Virus record (IMG/VR): IMGVR_UViG_3300042484_000442
Span: 1 to 35,264 of that record
DNA: 35,264 bases
Source: a virus
Strand: one strand, 5' to 3'
A program made the translations under genes and the position numbers. A model generated the notes under the pieces. That model made no database searches and was not told the DNA's origin. It saw only the letters and a list, made by a program, of their open reading frames with translations. This document shows, piece by piece, positions 28,233 through 35,264 of this stretch (the first letter of the stretch is position 1; the number at the start of each line of letters is the position of its first letter).

Positions 28233-28547
28233 TTAGTAAGTGCGACGGTTGCGGTCACGAGCACCAGTTGGCTTTGCAGCCGCACGTGGAGCCTTGCTAC
28301 TTGTCTTTGCACGAGTTGAAGGACCAGCAACACGCTTTTCCTTGCTTGCACCAGCCATGCCAGCAGACTTTGAAGCCTTCTTGCGGGTTTCTGGTTGAGC
28401 CTTAATCATTCGACCAGTTGAGAACATTCCACCCGGTCGGAAATCTCCAACCTTCTTGAACTGACTTGGCTTGTCGTTTTTTGATGGCTTCTGTGCTTGC
28501 TTCGTCATACGAAGCGTGTAAGCCTTATTCGCTTTACTGTTTGGCAT
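28233..28547 (-). CDS. Basic small protein, 104 aa
   Basis: A very Lys/Arg/Ala-rich chain (SKANKAYTLRMTKQAQKPSK at the start, TRAKTSSKAPRAAAKPTGAR near the end). SD AAAGGA is good. Its charge suggests DNA binding within the virion or a head-internal protein; not recognised. Lies between capsid and tail genes. Confidence 0.65.
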   Translation of the reverse strand: MPNSKANKAYTLRMTKQAQKPSKNDKPSQFKKVGDFRPGGMFSTGRMIKAQPETRKKASKSAGMAGASKEKRVAGPSTRAKTSSKAPRAAAKPTGARDRNRRTY

Positions 28548-28559
28548 TTTGATTTTCCT

Positions 28560-28709
28560 TTACTTCTTGTCTGAATTTGGTCGAACTTTGTAATTTGCGT
28601 CTTGCTTTACAGGAGTTGGACTTTTACCATACAAGCCGGGGGCTGTAACGGTTCCAGACTTCTTTACTGCATCAGCGTGACTGTCAACTTGTGGGTAGTT
28701 GTAAGGCAT
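28560..28709 (-). CDS. Small hypothetical protein, 49 aa
   Basis: ATG 28709 with SD AAGGAG; a longer frame to 28763 crosses the intergenic sequence. It reads MPYNYPQVDSHADAVKKSGT then a Pro/Lys-rich end. Not recognised; possibly a minor head component by position. Confidence 0.6.
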   Translation of the reverse strand: MPYNYPQVDSHADAVKKSGTVTAPGLYGKSPTPVKQDANYKVRPNSDKK

Positions 28710-28767
28710 TATTGCTCCTTTTGAAATAGGGGAGTGGGTTTCTGCCCACCCCCCCAGATTCAATTAC

Positions 28768-29190
28768 TTACTTGCGGTAGATGGACACCGTGTTTGCTGC
28801 AGTGAAAACCGCAACATACGATGCTGATGATGCTGCTGCAACCGAGAAGGTTGCTGCAACACCAACAAGTGTTACTCCCGAAGCACCAGCAGTTACCACG
28901 ATTGGGTGGGTTGCTGCTGCTACGTTCACAACAGTGAACTCAAACGAAGAGCCAACGCCCTCATCTGTGAACGCTGCACCCAGTTCCGCACCAGTTGGTG
29001 TGGTCAAGGTACGGCTTGCTGTTGGTGTCATGGTGTAAACAGTCTGTTGTGCACCAGCAAGAGTTGCTGCTACTTGAACAGTTGCTGCATCGGTGGCGGC
29101 AACAACAGTTACCTTTTCCATCTTTGCTGCCCATGTTTCAAGACGCTTGCGTGTTACCGCACCGTCTGTGTCATTTGCTAATAGTGGCAT
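28768..29190 (-). CDS. Head decoration-like protein, 140 aa
   Basis: After a short helical start (DGAVTRKRLETWAAKMEKVT), the chain is an Ala/Val/Thr-rich series of beta strands with no charged clusters (SFEFTVVNVAAATHPIVVTA, ending ANTVSIYRK). This composition and the position directly after the major capsid gene fit a beta-sandwich capsid decoration or stabilisation protein. AAGGAG SD. Not matched to a named family. Confidence 0.65.
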   Translation of the reverse strand: MPLLANDTDGAVTRKRLETWAAKMEKVTVVAATDAATVQVAATLAGAQQTVYTMTPTASRTLTTPTGAELGAAFTDEGVGSSFEFTVVNVAAATHPIVVTAGASGVTLVGVAATFSVAAASSASYVAVFTAANTVSIYRK

Positions 29191-29218
29191 TTCATTTTCT
29201 CCTTGTTAGTTAGTGGTC

Positions 29219-30163
29219 TTAGGCGGTCTTTGCCGTGAGTTTGCCCTGCTTCGCACGGTTGCGACAGGTCAAGTTGCCGTAGCACATGATGAGCGCATAG
29301 CGAGCATCGGTGTCTTCTGGCTTGATGAAGTCCGTCTGAGCGAACCACTTGTTGCTGTGACCGACCAAGGTGAGGTACTTCGTGTTAAGGAAGTAGAACA
29401 CGCCAGCGGTGCAATGCACGTCGTACATTACAGGAGCAGCCTTGAACAACAGGTTCTGGAATCCAGCATCTGCAGTCTTGGTGTCCGTGTAACGAAGGTT
29501 TGGCTGAAGCAATGCTTCGTACTTCTCAAACAACGTCTGAGTTGTCAACAAGGTGTCTGGGTGGTCATTACCAACCGAAACGCTGTTGTAAGCGGTGCTC
29601 ATTTGTGCAAGAGTCAACGCAGTTGCGGTGTTCTCTTCGTATGAACGCCAGAACTCGTTGCCTGAAGTTGCTGAGTTGATTCCACCAACGCTGTTGCCGG
29701 ACTCAACCAAGTTTCCAAGGCCGTTCCAGTCTTTTCCACTGTTGCCAGTTCCGTCAGCAAAGAACATCTGGTTGAACGATTCACGCATTGACTCTTCTGC
29801 CTGCATAATCTTGGCTTCGAGCAAGTTGATGATTTCTTGTTCACCGTTGTTCTTGGCTTCTTCAATACCGCTGATTGCGATGGATGCAGCGTACTGCTTC
29901 CATTCGTACTCAGCAGCCGAGATGCCTTCTTGTGGGGTCAAAGCAAGTGAATCGTAACCGCTGTATGAAGCAACAGTTGAGTTCTTGCCGTAGATAAGAG
30001 GTTCAACAATCTTCGTACCGCCGTTAAGCATACGAATGCGACCCTTGTCCATGAGTTGGTAGGTGAGTGGGCGTGCAGTGAACACGTTGTCTGTCAACTG
30101 GCTGCGGTAGTTCGCAAGGGTCGTTGAGAGCAACTGGTCAAAGTTACTATTGGCTGATGCCAT
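29219..30163 (-). CDS. Major capsid protein (HK97-fold, actinophage type)
   Basis: 314 residues. FDQLLSTTLANYRSQLTDNV then ARPLTYQLMDKGRIRMLNGG and TKIVEPLIYGKNSTVASYSG are the recognisable N-arm/E-loop region of this capsid family; the helix LLEAKIMQAEESMRESFNQM is the spine helix, followed by a DG/GLGNLVES domain. Forms the icosahedral shell around the scaffold. Strong SD (AAGGAGAAATCATC). Gene order scaffold, capsid, decoration supports the call. Confidence 0.88.
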   Translation of the reverse strand: MASANSNFDQLLSTTLANYRSQLTDNVFTARPLTYQLMDKGRIRMLNGGTKIVEPLIYGKNSTVASYSGYDSLALTPQEGISAAEYEWKQYAASIAISGIEEAKNNGEQEIINLLEAKIMQAEESMRESFNQMFFADGTGNSGKDWNGLGNLVESGNSVGGINSATSGNEFWRSYEENTATALTLAQMSTAYNSVSVGNDHPDTLLTTQTLFEKYEALLQPNLRYTDTKTADAGFQNLLFKAAPVMYDVHCTAGVFYFLNTKYLTLVGHSNKWFAQTDFIKPEDTDARYALIMCYGNLTCRNRAKQGKLTAKTA

Positions 30164-30187
30164 GATGATTTCTCCTTAGTTAGAACG

Positions 30188-30973
30188 CTAAACGCTTAGT
30201 TGCCGTTTTGCGGCTTCAAATGCGTCTCGCAATGATTTAATGGGTTGTGCTGATACATCCGCACTTCCAGCCGAGGAAGTAGTGGAAGCAACAGATGCTT
30301 GACGCTTTGAGTCCGTAATCTGCTTGTTCTCATTTGCCCGCTTCTCACGAAGTTGACGAACAGCCGAAGCATCTTCGTACACCTTGTCAAACGCCGTTTG
30401 CTTGTACACCGCTTCCAAATCAGATGAGCCAATGGCTAAAGCCCTTGACACAACTTCATTGGCATCGAAGTCCGAGCCGTATCGTGTTTGCAGCGACTGT
30501 ATTGTCCGCTCAAGTTCTGCCCTTGCTTTTTCTTGCTCAAAGGCTTGAACCCGACTTTCTAATTGTCGGTACTGTTTCTCAACTGGGTCCATGTACAATT
30601 CCTCTTCTTCAGAGGGTTGTTGTCCAACGCCGTAATGCTGTGAAAGCAGACTTAAAGTACCCTGTGGGTCGTTTTGCAAGGCTTCTTGCAAAGCGGCACC
30701 AAATTGCACTTGTCGCCGTTGCTCTCCAAGTTCCTGTGTCTTGCGGGTATAGTCCGCTTGACGCTGGTATCCAGAAAGCGCCTCTTTGAGTGGCACACTA
30801 ATTTCCTCGCCGTTAACAGTTACAGAAACATACTTGTCTCCGTACTCATCAACAGGGAGCAAATCAATTTGTTCCTCGGTTAAGGCATCAACTACATCCG
30901 CAACTTCTTGTGATTGTCCCAGTTCTTCTGGGGTCACATCGGCTGTGATTTCATTGCTATTTATATCGCTCAT
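30188..30973 (-). CDS. Capsid scaffolding protein
   Basis: 261 residues. An acidic N-terminal third contains VSVTVNGEEISVPLKEALSG followed by YQRQADYTRKTQELGEQRRQ, a signature I associate with phage scaffold proteins. Then come long charged helices and a short basic C-terminus (KSLRDAFEAAKRQLSV), the usual coat-binding end. Sits between portal and capsid genes as expected. Confidence 0.85.
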   Translation of the reverse strand: MSDINSNEITADVTPEELGQSQEVADVVDALTEEQIDLLPVDEYGDKYVSVTVNGEEISVPLKEALSGYQRQADYTRKTQELGEQRRQVQFGAALQEALQNDPQGTLSLLSQHYGVGQQPSEEEELYMDPVEKQYRQLESRVQAFEQEKARAELERTIQSLQTRYGSDFDANEVVSRALAIGSSDLEAVYKQTAFDKVYEDASAVRQLREKRANENKQITDSKRQASVASTTSSAGSADVSAQPIKSLRDAFEAAKRQLSV

Positions 30974-31019
30974 TTTTTAGGAGTCCTTTTCGGGTTGCTC
31001 TATATGTTGGGATTTTTCG

Positions 31020-32867
31020 TTACATACCCTGAGGAGGCATGCCCCCGCCTTGTTGCATTTGTTGCATGAGTTGCATGAGAACCTCAGGTGGCAATCCTGC
31101 CAACTCTGGTGGTAATCCTGCTGGCGTTCCACCTTGCGGTGGTGCTTCCTGCATCATTGCTTCTGGCGGAGGTCCCTGTGGTGGCATACCCGGTGGCAGA
31201 GCGCCCTGAGGCGCTCCAGCCATCTCTGGTGGCATCGGAGGAGGTGCTGCGGTCACAAACGAAGCGGCGGTCTTGATGCCGAAACCGTATTGGAGAACAT
31301 AAGTTGCCAACTTCGGCATGTCAATAATTCCAGCCGAAGCAAACGGTGCCATTGCATCAACAACTTGCAAAGCCATCTGACGACGGAATGATTCGTTGAC
31401 TGGCTGAGTTGAGCCACCTTCTACTTCAAAGTCAAAGTCGCCCTGAATGTAGTCACGGTCAAAGTTTACCCAGATTGGTTGTGCATCTTTGCCAGCCACA
31501 CGAACAGCACCTTCTGCTGTCATGTACTGCTGTGCAAGCATCACCAAGCGACGGGCGCATTCACCAATACCACGTTCAATGATTGCCAACTTGTCCGAAG
31601 AACGAGCGTTGGATGCATCTTGTGAAATTGCTGCTTCAGTTGCGGTACGACGAATCTCTGGCATTCCACCACGCTGGTATTCAGAAATACCTGATACACG
31701 GTCAATGTCTCCAGAAATAAGATTCGACTGGTTGTAGAACTCTGGTGGACTGATTACCGCTGGCATTGGTGTAATCACACCGCCAAGTGGTTCTTCAGAG
31801 ATAACCGGAACCATTACGTTATCTTCATCTGATTCCAACGCTGCACGACCATCAGCGTCAAAGGCTGATTCCTTGTATAACCACTTGCGTGAGAAACGCT
31901 TGCGATGGTTCATCATCTGTGTACGTGTTTGGTTGAGTTCCATTTGCAACGGTTCAATTGCTTCTAGTTCACCCATTGGGTAGAAGTGCTCTGGCACTTC
32001 ATAGTTGCGCAACATGACGAATGGATGTCCAAACGAGAATGGGATTGTTGTTGGGTTGACAAGGAACTTGTCACCACCGTCACAGAACACAGACATCTTG
32101 CCTGTTTCAATGTCGTAGTATTCCCAGATTTCCACATAAGCGTCATCTTCGTTTTCACTACGGCGTGGTCTTACTGACCCACGCCAGTCGTCAATTCCCC
32201 ACTTAGAATAATGCGAAGGTGCTGCTTCATTTCGTGCAGCAGAGTTGTAACGCTTGTCTTTCTTTACATCTTTCAAAGGGCGACGGACTCGCTGAGCAAT
32301 CCATCGCATGTCTTGCATGGATGTTGCATCAGCATCAACAAAAACATCAAATGGTGAAATGCGCTCAACAAATGGTCGGTCTTCGGTAATGATAAAATCA
32401 GACTCTGTAATTGATTCTGGTGCTGCTGAAGCAAGTTCATCGGATGCTTCGTAATCCGAACCATCCTTTTCCACGAAACGATAACCAGTCTTCAAGAAAC
32501 CATGACCAATAATGAGCATGTCTTTTACTGCTGTACGGAATTCTTTCTGACACTCATAGTGTCTCCACCAGTAGTTAACTACGGCTTCGGTCACAACAGC
32601 ACGAGGAGCATCTTCATACTTTCGGGCATTAACAGTAATCTTTGGGTAGTTAACAGAAACGCTAGGTGAGATTACGTTGATGGTTGCAAAAGCAATGTTG
32701 ACAAGCAGACGGTCTTCTTGGGTTTCGGTCTTGAAATGTTTTCCACGGTACATGTCAATCATTCGTGCCCAGAGGTCGTCACAACGTTCTTCACGCCTCC
32801 AACGCTTTGTTTGTTCAATCTTGTTTCTGTAACTTGTAATGATTTCCGAATTAGATTTCCGAGCCAT
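31020..32867 (-). CDS. Portal protein
   Basis: 615 residues from ATG 32867 (SD AGAGGA; an upstream frame from 32894 overlaps the previous gene). The N-terminal part SYRNKIEQTKRWRREERCDD and MYRGKHFKTETQEDRLLVNI, then a domain with VERISPFDVFVDADATSMQD and QRVRRPLKDVKKDKR, matches podovirus-type portals. Near the middle, MGELEAIEPLQMELNQTRTQ is the usual portal helix. The last 80 residues are Pro/Met/Gly/Gln-rich, a disordered tail that may face the core proteins. It forms the dodecameric DNA gate at the packaging vertex. Confidence 0.88.
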   Translation of the reverse strand: MARKSNSEIITSYRNKIEQTKRWRREERCDDLWARMIDMYRGKHFKTETQEDRLLVNIAFATINVISPSVSVNYPKITVNARKYEDAPRAVVTEAVVNYWWRHYECQKEFRTAVKDMLIIGHGFLKTGYRFVEKDGSDYEASDELASAAPESITESDFIITEDRPFVERISPFDVFVDADATSMQDMRWIAQRVRRPLKDVKKDKRYNSAARNEAAPSHYSKWGIDDWRGSVRPRRSENEDDAYVEIWEYYDIETGKMSVFCDGGDKFLVNPTTIPFSFGHPFVMLRNYEVPEHFYPMGELEAIEPLQMELNQTRTQMMNHRKRFSRKWLYKESAFDADGRAALESDEDNVMVPVISEEPLGGVITPMPAVISPPEFYNQSNLISGDIDRVSGISEYQRGGMPEIRRTATEAAISQDASNARSSDKLAIIERGIGECARRLVMLAQQYMTAEGAVRVAGKDAQPIWVNFDRDYIQGDFDFEVEGGSTQPVNESFRRQMALQVVDAMAPFASAGIIDMPKLATYVLQYGFGIKTAASFVTAAPPPMPPEMAGAPQGALPPGMPPQGPPPEAMMQEAPPQGGTPAGLPPELAGLPPEVLMQLMQQMQQGGGMPPQGM

Positions 32868-33067
32868 TATTTGTCCTCTTGTCCTTCGTGCCAACCGATA
32901 TGGTTGTCAAGCCTGCTACCAATTTTGTCAACCTTAGTTCCAATTATTTTGAGCAAGATTCGACCTTCTTCGTGTTGCTCGGTATTCTCTTTCCGCAGTC
33001 TTTGCAAAACGACCACGAGGGGTCCCGATATGATTGCAACAACAATCGGTACCCATACCATCTCCAT
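32867..33067 (-). CDS. Small membrane protein, 66 aa
   Basis: ATG 33067 lies one base after the stop of the upstream gene; a start at 33100 would overlap it by 32 bases. MVWVPIVVAIISGPLVVVLQ is a single membrane segment, followed by a charged helix (RKENTEQHEEGRILLKIIGT, ending HIGWHEGQEDK). I recall similar proteins in actinophages near terminase/portal genes, sometimes annotated as holin-like or DUF2746-like. Could be an accessory lysis or spanin-type factor. Confidence 0.65.
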   Translation of the reverse strand: MEMVWVPIVVAIISGPLVVVLQRLRKENTEQHEEGRILLKIIGTKVDKIGSRLDNHIGWHEGQEDK

Positions 33068-33068
33068 C

Positions 33069-33296
33069 TCAAATCCAACGACTTCCGACAGGCTCGGCAT
33101 TGATACCGGCTTCTTTGGCTACACGAACCTGCTCATCTGCACGTTCTTTTACGGTTGGGCCGTGGAAGTCTTCTTGCCCATAAGTAAATCCAAGACGGAC
33201 TGACTTGATATGGCATTTGAAACAAATTGAACCACGACGGGGCAATTCATCTGCTTCAAAAGTCGTCAAACACTCTAAACAGCGGAATTCTTTCAT
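33069..33296 (-). CDS. Zinc-ribbon protein between terminase and portal, 75 aa
   Basis: FRCLECLTTF (Cys6, Cys9) and GSICFKCHIK (Cys25, Cys28) make a C-x2-C ... C-x2-C zinc ribbon. The rest, GPTVKERADEQVRVAKEAGI then EPVGSRW, is a conserved tail seen in actinophage proteins at this position. Possibly a packaging or head-assembly accessory; no biochemical function is known to me. Confidence 0.75.
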   Translation of the reverse strand: MKEFRCLECLTTFEADELPRRGSICFKCHIKSVRLGFTYGQEDFHGPTVKERADEQVRVAKEAGINAEPVGSRWI

Positions 33297-33314
33297 AACT
33301 ATAGGCTTTAATCG

Positions 33315-34901
33315 TTACCCTCGGATATTAAACGCACCAATAGGTAAAGTTTTCTCCTGTTTCTCTTTGATTATGTGTTGTTCCCACCATCCTAAAGTGT
33401 TTTTAGGTGGTGCTGGGTCGTATCGGTATTCTGGCAACCAAACATACTTCAACATCTGGTTGGCAATGGCTAACGACATAACACGGTCGTCATGTGGGGA
33501 ACCATGCATCTTGCCATTGGCTTCACGCACAAATGAACGGAGTTCAGCAATGGTCTTGAAGTCGTACAGCAAAATAGCCTCATCACGGATTGACGCATTC
33601 AACTCGTCAATTGCCAAAGGCTTAGAAACCGAAGTAGTTCTCCAACCCATAGTCTCACTTGCCACTGGATTGCGGGCATTCATCTTGCGCTGGCGATAAG
33701 TGTTGCGATAACCAGCACGCTGAAGACCTTTGATTGTCGTCAAACCGTGGTTGTTTGACTCAACCCCAATAAGAGCATGATTGTAGTAATAACCCAAAGC
33801 CCGAAGAACATCTTCCCCAAAGATGTCGGCATCAACATGTCCATGCCAATGAGCCACAACCAAACCTGTGTCCGCAGAAATAATGTGGGCAGATGAATAG
33901 TCACCATGTCCAAGACCTTCTGCAACGTCAGCCCCAATTACATAGTTTTCATTAAGAGTTGGAAAATCCCAGATTGACAACTCTCCACCATCTTTAATGA
34001 AAGTATAAACATTCTTGCCTAACTCATTTTTTAGATAACCACAGTCTGGGTCAACTGCTTCTATCTTCCTTAATGATTCAAGGTCAAATACTGGGCGACC
34101 AGAACGGATAAAGGCTTCCTCGGCATTGTCCGGGTATTCCTGTGCCAACTGCCAGTCAGGAAGGTCACGCTTCTTAGCCTCATACCAATCCTCGTCACGG
34201 TCTCCAGCAGACCACGGAAAGAACACACCAGTAAATCGGTTTACACCAGTCTGCGAACCAACCCACAACTGATGAAAGATGTTGCCTTCACCGTTGGCTG
34301 TGCTCAAACAAATAACACGACCACCAACGTCTGCAATTGGTTCAATGGATGCCCACGCTTCTTCAGCGTTGGGCAAGAACGCCATTTCGTCAATGATTAC
34401 TCGATACACAGACTCGCCACGAGCAGGGTCATTGCCAGATGGCAAAGACTCAATAGCAGAGTCATTAGCAAATACCATCTTCAACTGGTTATCTGAGAGT
34501 AGGTCTGGTCCACGCACACGCATCCACGCAGGAAGCATCTTGTACCCATATTTAGTCTTCTGCAACAACTTGGATGCTTCACGCTCGGTACGTGAAAGCA
34601 TGACCGTAAAACGGTCAGGCCAAAAGAATGTTTCCCAGAATGTGAATGCAGCAGCCAGAGTAGAGAACCCAATCTGTCGTGCCTTTAGAACAATGCTGTA
34701 GCGAGAGTCAATCCAAACTCTTACAGTTTCTTCTTGTGCTTCACGCAAGGCAAACTTGATACGACCCCGCTCAGGGTGTCGAATCATCCAATGGGTAGAA
34801 CAAAAGTGTGAAAATGCAGCCACCAATTCCTCGGTGGTTGCACCCTCACTACCTTTGCATTTCCTCCACTCCTTCTCGTTGAGAAGGTCAGTGAGTTCCA
34901 T
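33315..34901 (-). CDS. Terminase large subunit
   Basis: 528 residues. Packaging ATPase motifs: VLKARQIGFST (Walker A variant, 71-81), VYRVIIDEMAFL (Walker B with catalytic Glu, about 165-176), and ICLSTANGEG (coupling motif). The nuclease domain follows with VIGADVAEGLGHGDYSS (first Asp), IGVESNNHG and HDDRVMSLAIA (last acidic pair). It translocates and cuts DNA at the portal. The start overlaps the holin-like gene stop (TAATG). Confidence 0.93.
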   Translation of the reverse strand: MELTDLLNEKEWRKCKGSEGATTEELVAAFSHFCSTHWMIRHPERGRIKFALREAQEETVRVWIDSRYSIVLKARQIGFSTLAAAFTFWETFFWPDRFTVMLSRTEREASKLLQKTKYGYKMLPAWMRVRGPDLLSDNQLKMVFANDSAIESLPSGNDPARGESVYRVIIDEMAFLPNAEEAWASIEPIADVGGRVICLSTANGEGNIFHQLWVGSQTGVNRFTGVFFPWSAGDRDEDWYEAKKRDLPDWQLAQEYPDNAEEAFIRSGRPVFDLESLRKIEAVDPDCGYLKNELGKNVYTFIKDGGELSIWDFPTLNENYVIGADVAEGLGHGDYSSAHIISADTGLVVAHWHGHVDADIFGEDVLRALGYYYNHALIGVESNNHGLTTIKGLQRAGYRNTYRQRKMNARNPVASETMGWRTTSVSKPLAIDELNASIRDEAILLYDFKTIAELRSFVREANGKMHGSPHDDRVMSLAIANQMLKYVWLPEYRYDPAPPKNTLGWWEQHIIKEKQEKTLPIGAFNIRG

Positions 34902-35170
34902 TATGCCTTCTTAGCGGCTACTTTCTTGGCTGCAATCTTTTTAGGACTTGCACCAAATGCTGCATCAATTTCATCTTTGGTGAGAACACCATCAATGCTT
35001 GCCTTGGCAAGACCCTCTGCAACCTTAAAGATGGAAACTGCGCCAGCAATCAAAGCCGACTTCCATACTTCCAAGTCAGGAGCGATTACCGCAGCACCAG
35101 TCACCACGCCGAGAGCGTTGGTGAGGAAAAGTGCAACAATTCTGCCTGCAATATCTTTTGCCTTATTCAT
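34901..35170 (-). CDS. Holin-like protein, 89 aa
   Basis: Two hydrophobic segments (about residues 9-32, IVALFLTNALGVVTGAAVIA, and 37-50, KSALIAGAVSIFKV) are followed by VLTKDEIDAAFG and a Lys/Ala repeat tail (KKIAAKKVAAKKA). This is the layout of actinophage holins, which open the membrane for the endolysin. SD AAGGAG lies 6 bases before ATG 35170. Unusually, it sits between the two terminase genes if the ends are joined, far from the endolysin gene. Confidence 0.75.
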   Translation of the reverse strand: MNKAKDIAGRIVALFLTNALGVVTGAAVIAPDLEVWKSALIAGAVSIFKVAEGLAKASIDGVLTKDEIDAAFGASPKKIAAKKVAAKKA

Positions 35171-35264
35171 TGTTCTCCTTGAACATTACGCCGAGTAAAT
35201 GGATTATCACGGCTATTACGGTGATTCCCCAACCCAAAACCTTGGTCTGACCAGACAACGTAAT
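35167..35264 (-). CDS. Probable C-terminal part of the small terminase (across the window ends)
   Basis: If base 1 follows base 35264, the terminase frame from 364 continues here for 32 residues (DYVVWSDQGFGLGNHRNSRD ... VQGEQ) and stops with TGA (35169-35167) in an ATGA overlap with the holin-like gene. The last codons GGA GAA CAA form both GEQ and the next SD, the same cassette used between the early microproteins, which supports this frame. The competing frame ending at 35163 encodes a membrane-like stretch (ITVIAVIIHLLGVMF) and cannot be excluded. Confidence 0.5.
   Translation of the reverse strand, partial: YVVWSDQGFGLGNHRNSRDNPFTRRNVQGEQ

Noticed and set aside
1-35264. tRNA genes, integrase and attachment site
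   Set aside because: None was recognised by eye; absence is not proven without a dedicated scan.

Overview
The window looks like one complete, or nearly complete, small tailed-phage genome of the podovirus type infecting an actinobacterium. Three things point to an actinobacterial host: a WhiB-type iron-sulfur regulator (6949-7200), several conserved hypothetical proteins of a kind familiar from actinophages, and phage packaging and head genes of actinophage type. The low-to-moderate GC and A-rich leaders fit an aquatic, low-GC actinobacterium (for example the freshwater acI/Nanopelagicales type) better than Streptomyces or Mycobacterium; that is inference. There is no integrase, no recognisable lysogeny repressor, and no tRNA or rRNA gene that I could see.

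Layout. Two divergent blocks leave an intergenic region near 365-537. The plus strand (538-13894) carries early and replication genes: a DUF6321-like/DUF5872-like pair, a run of very small, mostly translationally coupled proteins (1.5-3.9 kb), a predicted peptide-modifying pair (GS-fold amidoligase 4001-5056 and class II glutamine amidotransferase 5122-6129), WhiB, a secreted transglycosylase-like protein, then a compact DNA module: Fe-S RecB/Cas4-like nuclease, RecA/DnaB-like ATPase, archaeo-eukaryotic (AEP) primase, RusA resolvase, a second PD-(D/E)XK-like nuclease and a sigma-region-4-like protein. No DNA polymerase was recognised. The minus strand (from the right edge down to 13764) carries the late genes in order: holin-like protein, large terminase, zinc ribbon, small membrane protein, portal, scaffold, major capsid protein, decoration-like protein, small basic proteins, adaptor, nozzle, fibre-like protein, several probable internal or ejection proteins including one of 2687 residues, and an M15-like peptidase endolysin. 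Adaptor plus nozzle without tape measure or tail tube argues for a short tail.

The two ends look contiguous. The small terminase starts at 364 on the minus strand and runs off the left edge. Read across to the right edge, it stays open for 32 codons and stops in an ATGA overlap with the holin-like gene directly upstream of the large terminase. The sequence is therefore probably a linearised circular assembly.

The most unusual features are (1) six exact copies of a stop-codon-associated hairpin (AACTGATA, six-base loop, TATCAGTT) that close units of the early region between 1.6 and 8.4 kb, followed by A/C-rich, often further structured leaders; (2) a repeated GGAGAACA(G/A)..ATGA cassette in which the ribosome binding site of the next gene encodes the C-terminal GEQ(K/Q) of the previous protein; (3) the amidoligase/amidotransferase pair, both fused to Cys-rich zinc-ribbon-like segments and surrounded by tiny Cys-rich proteins; and (4) a replication module that appears to lack a polymerase.
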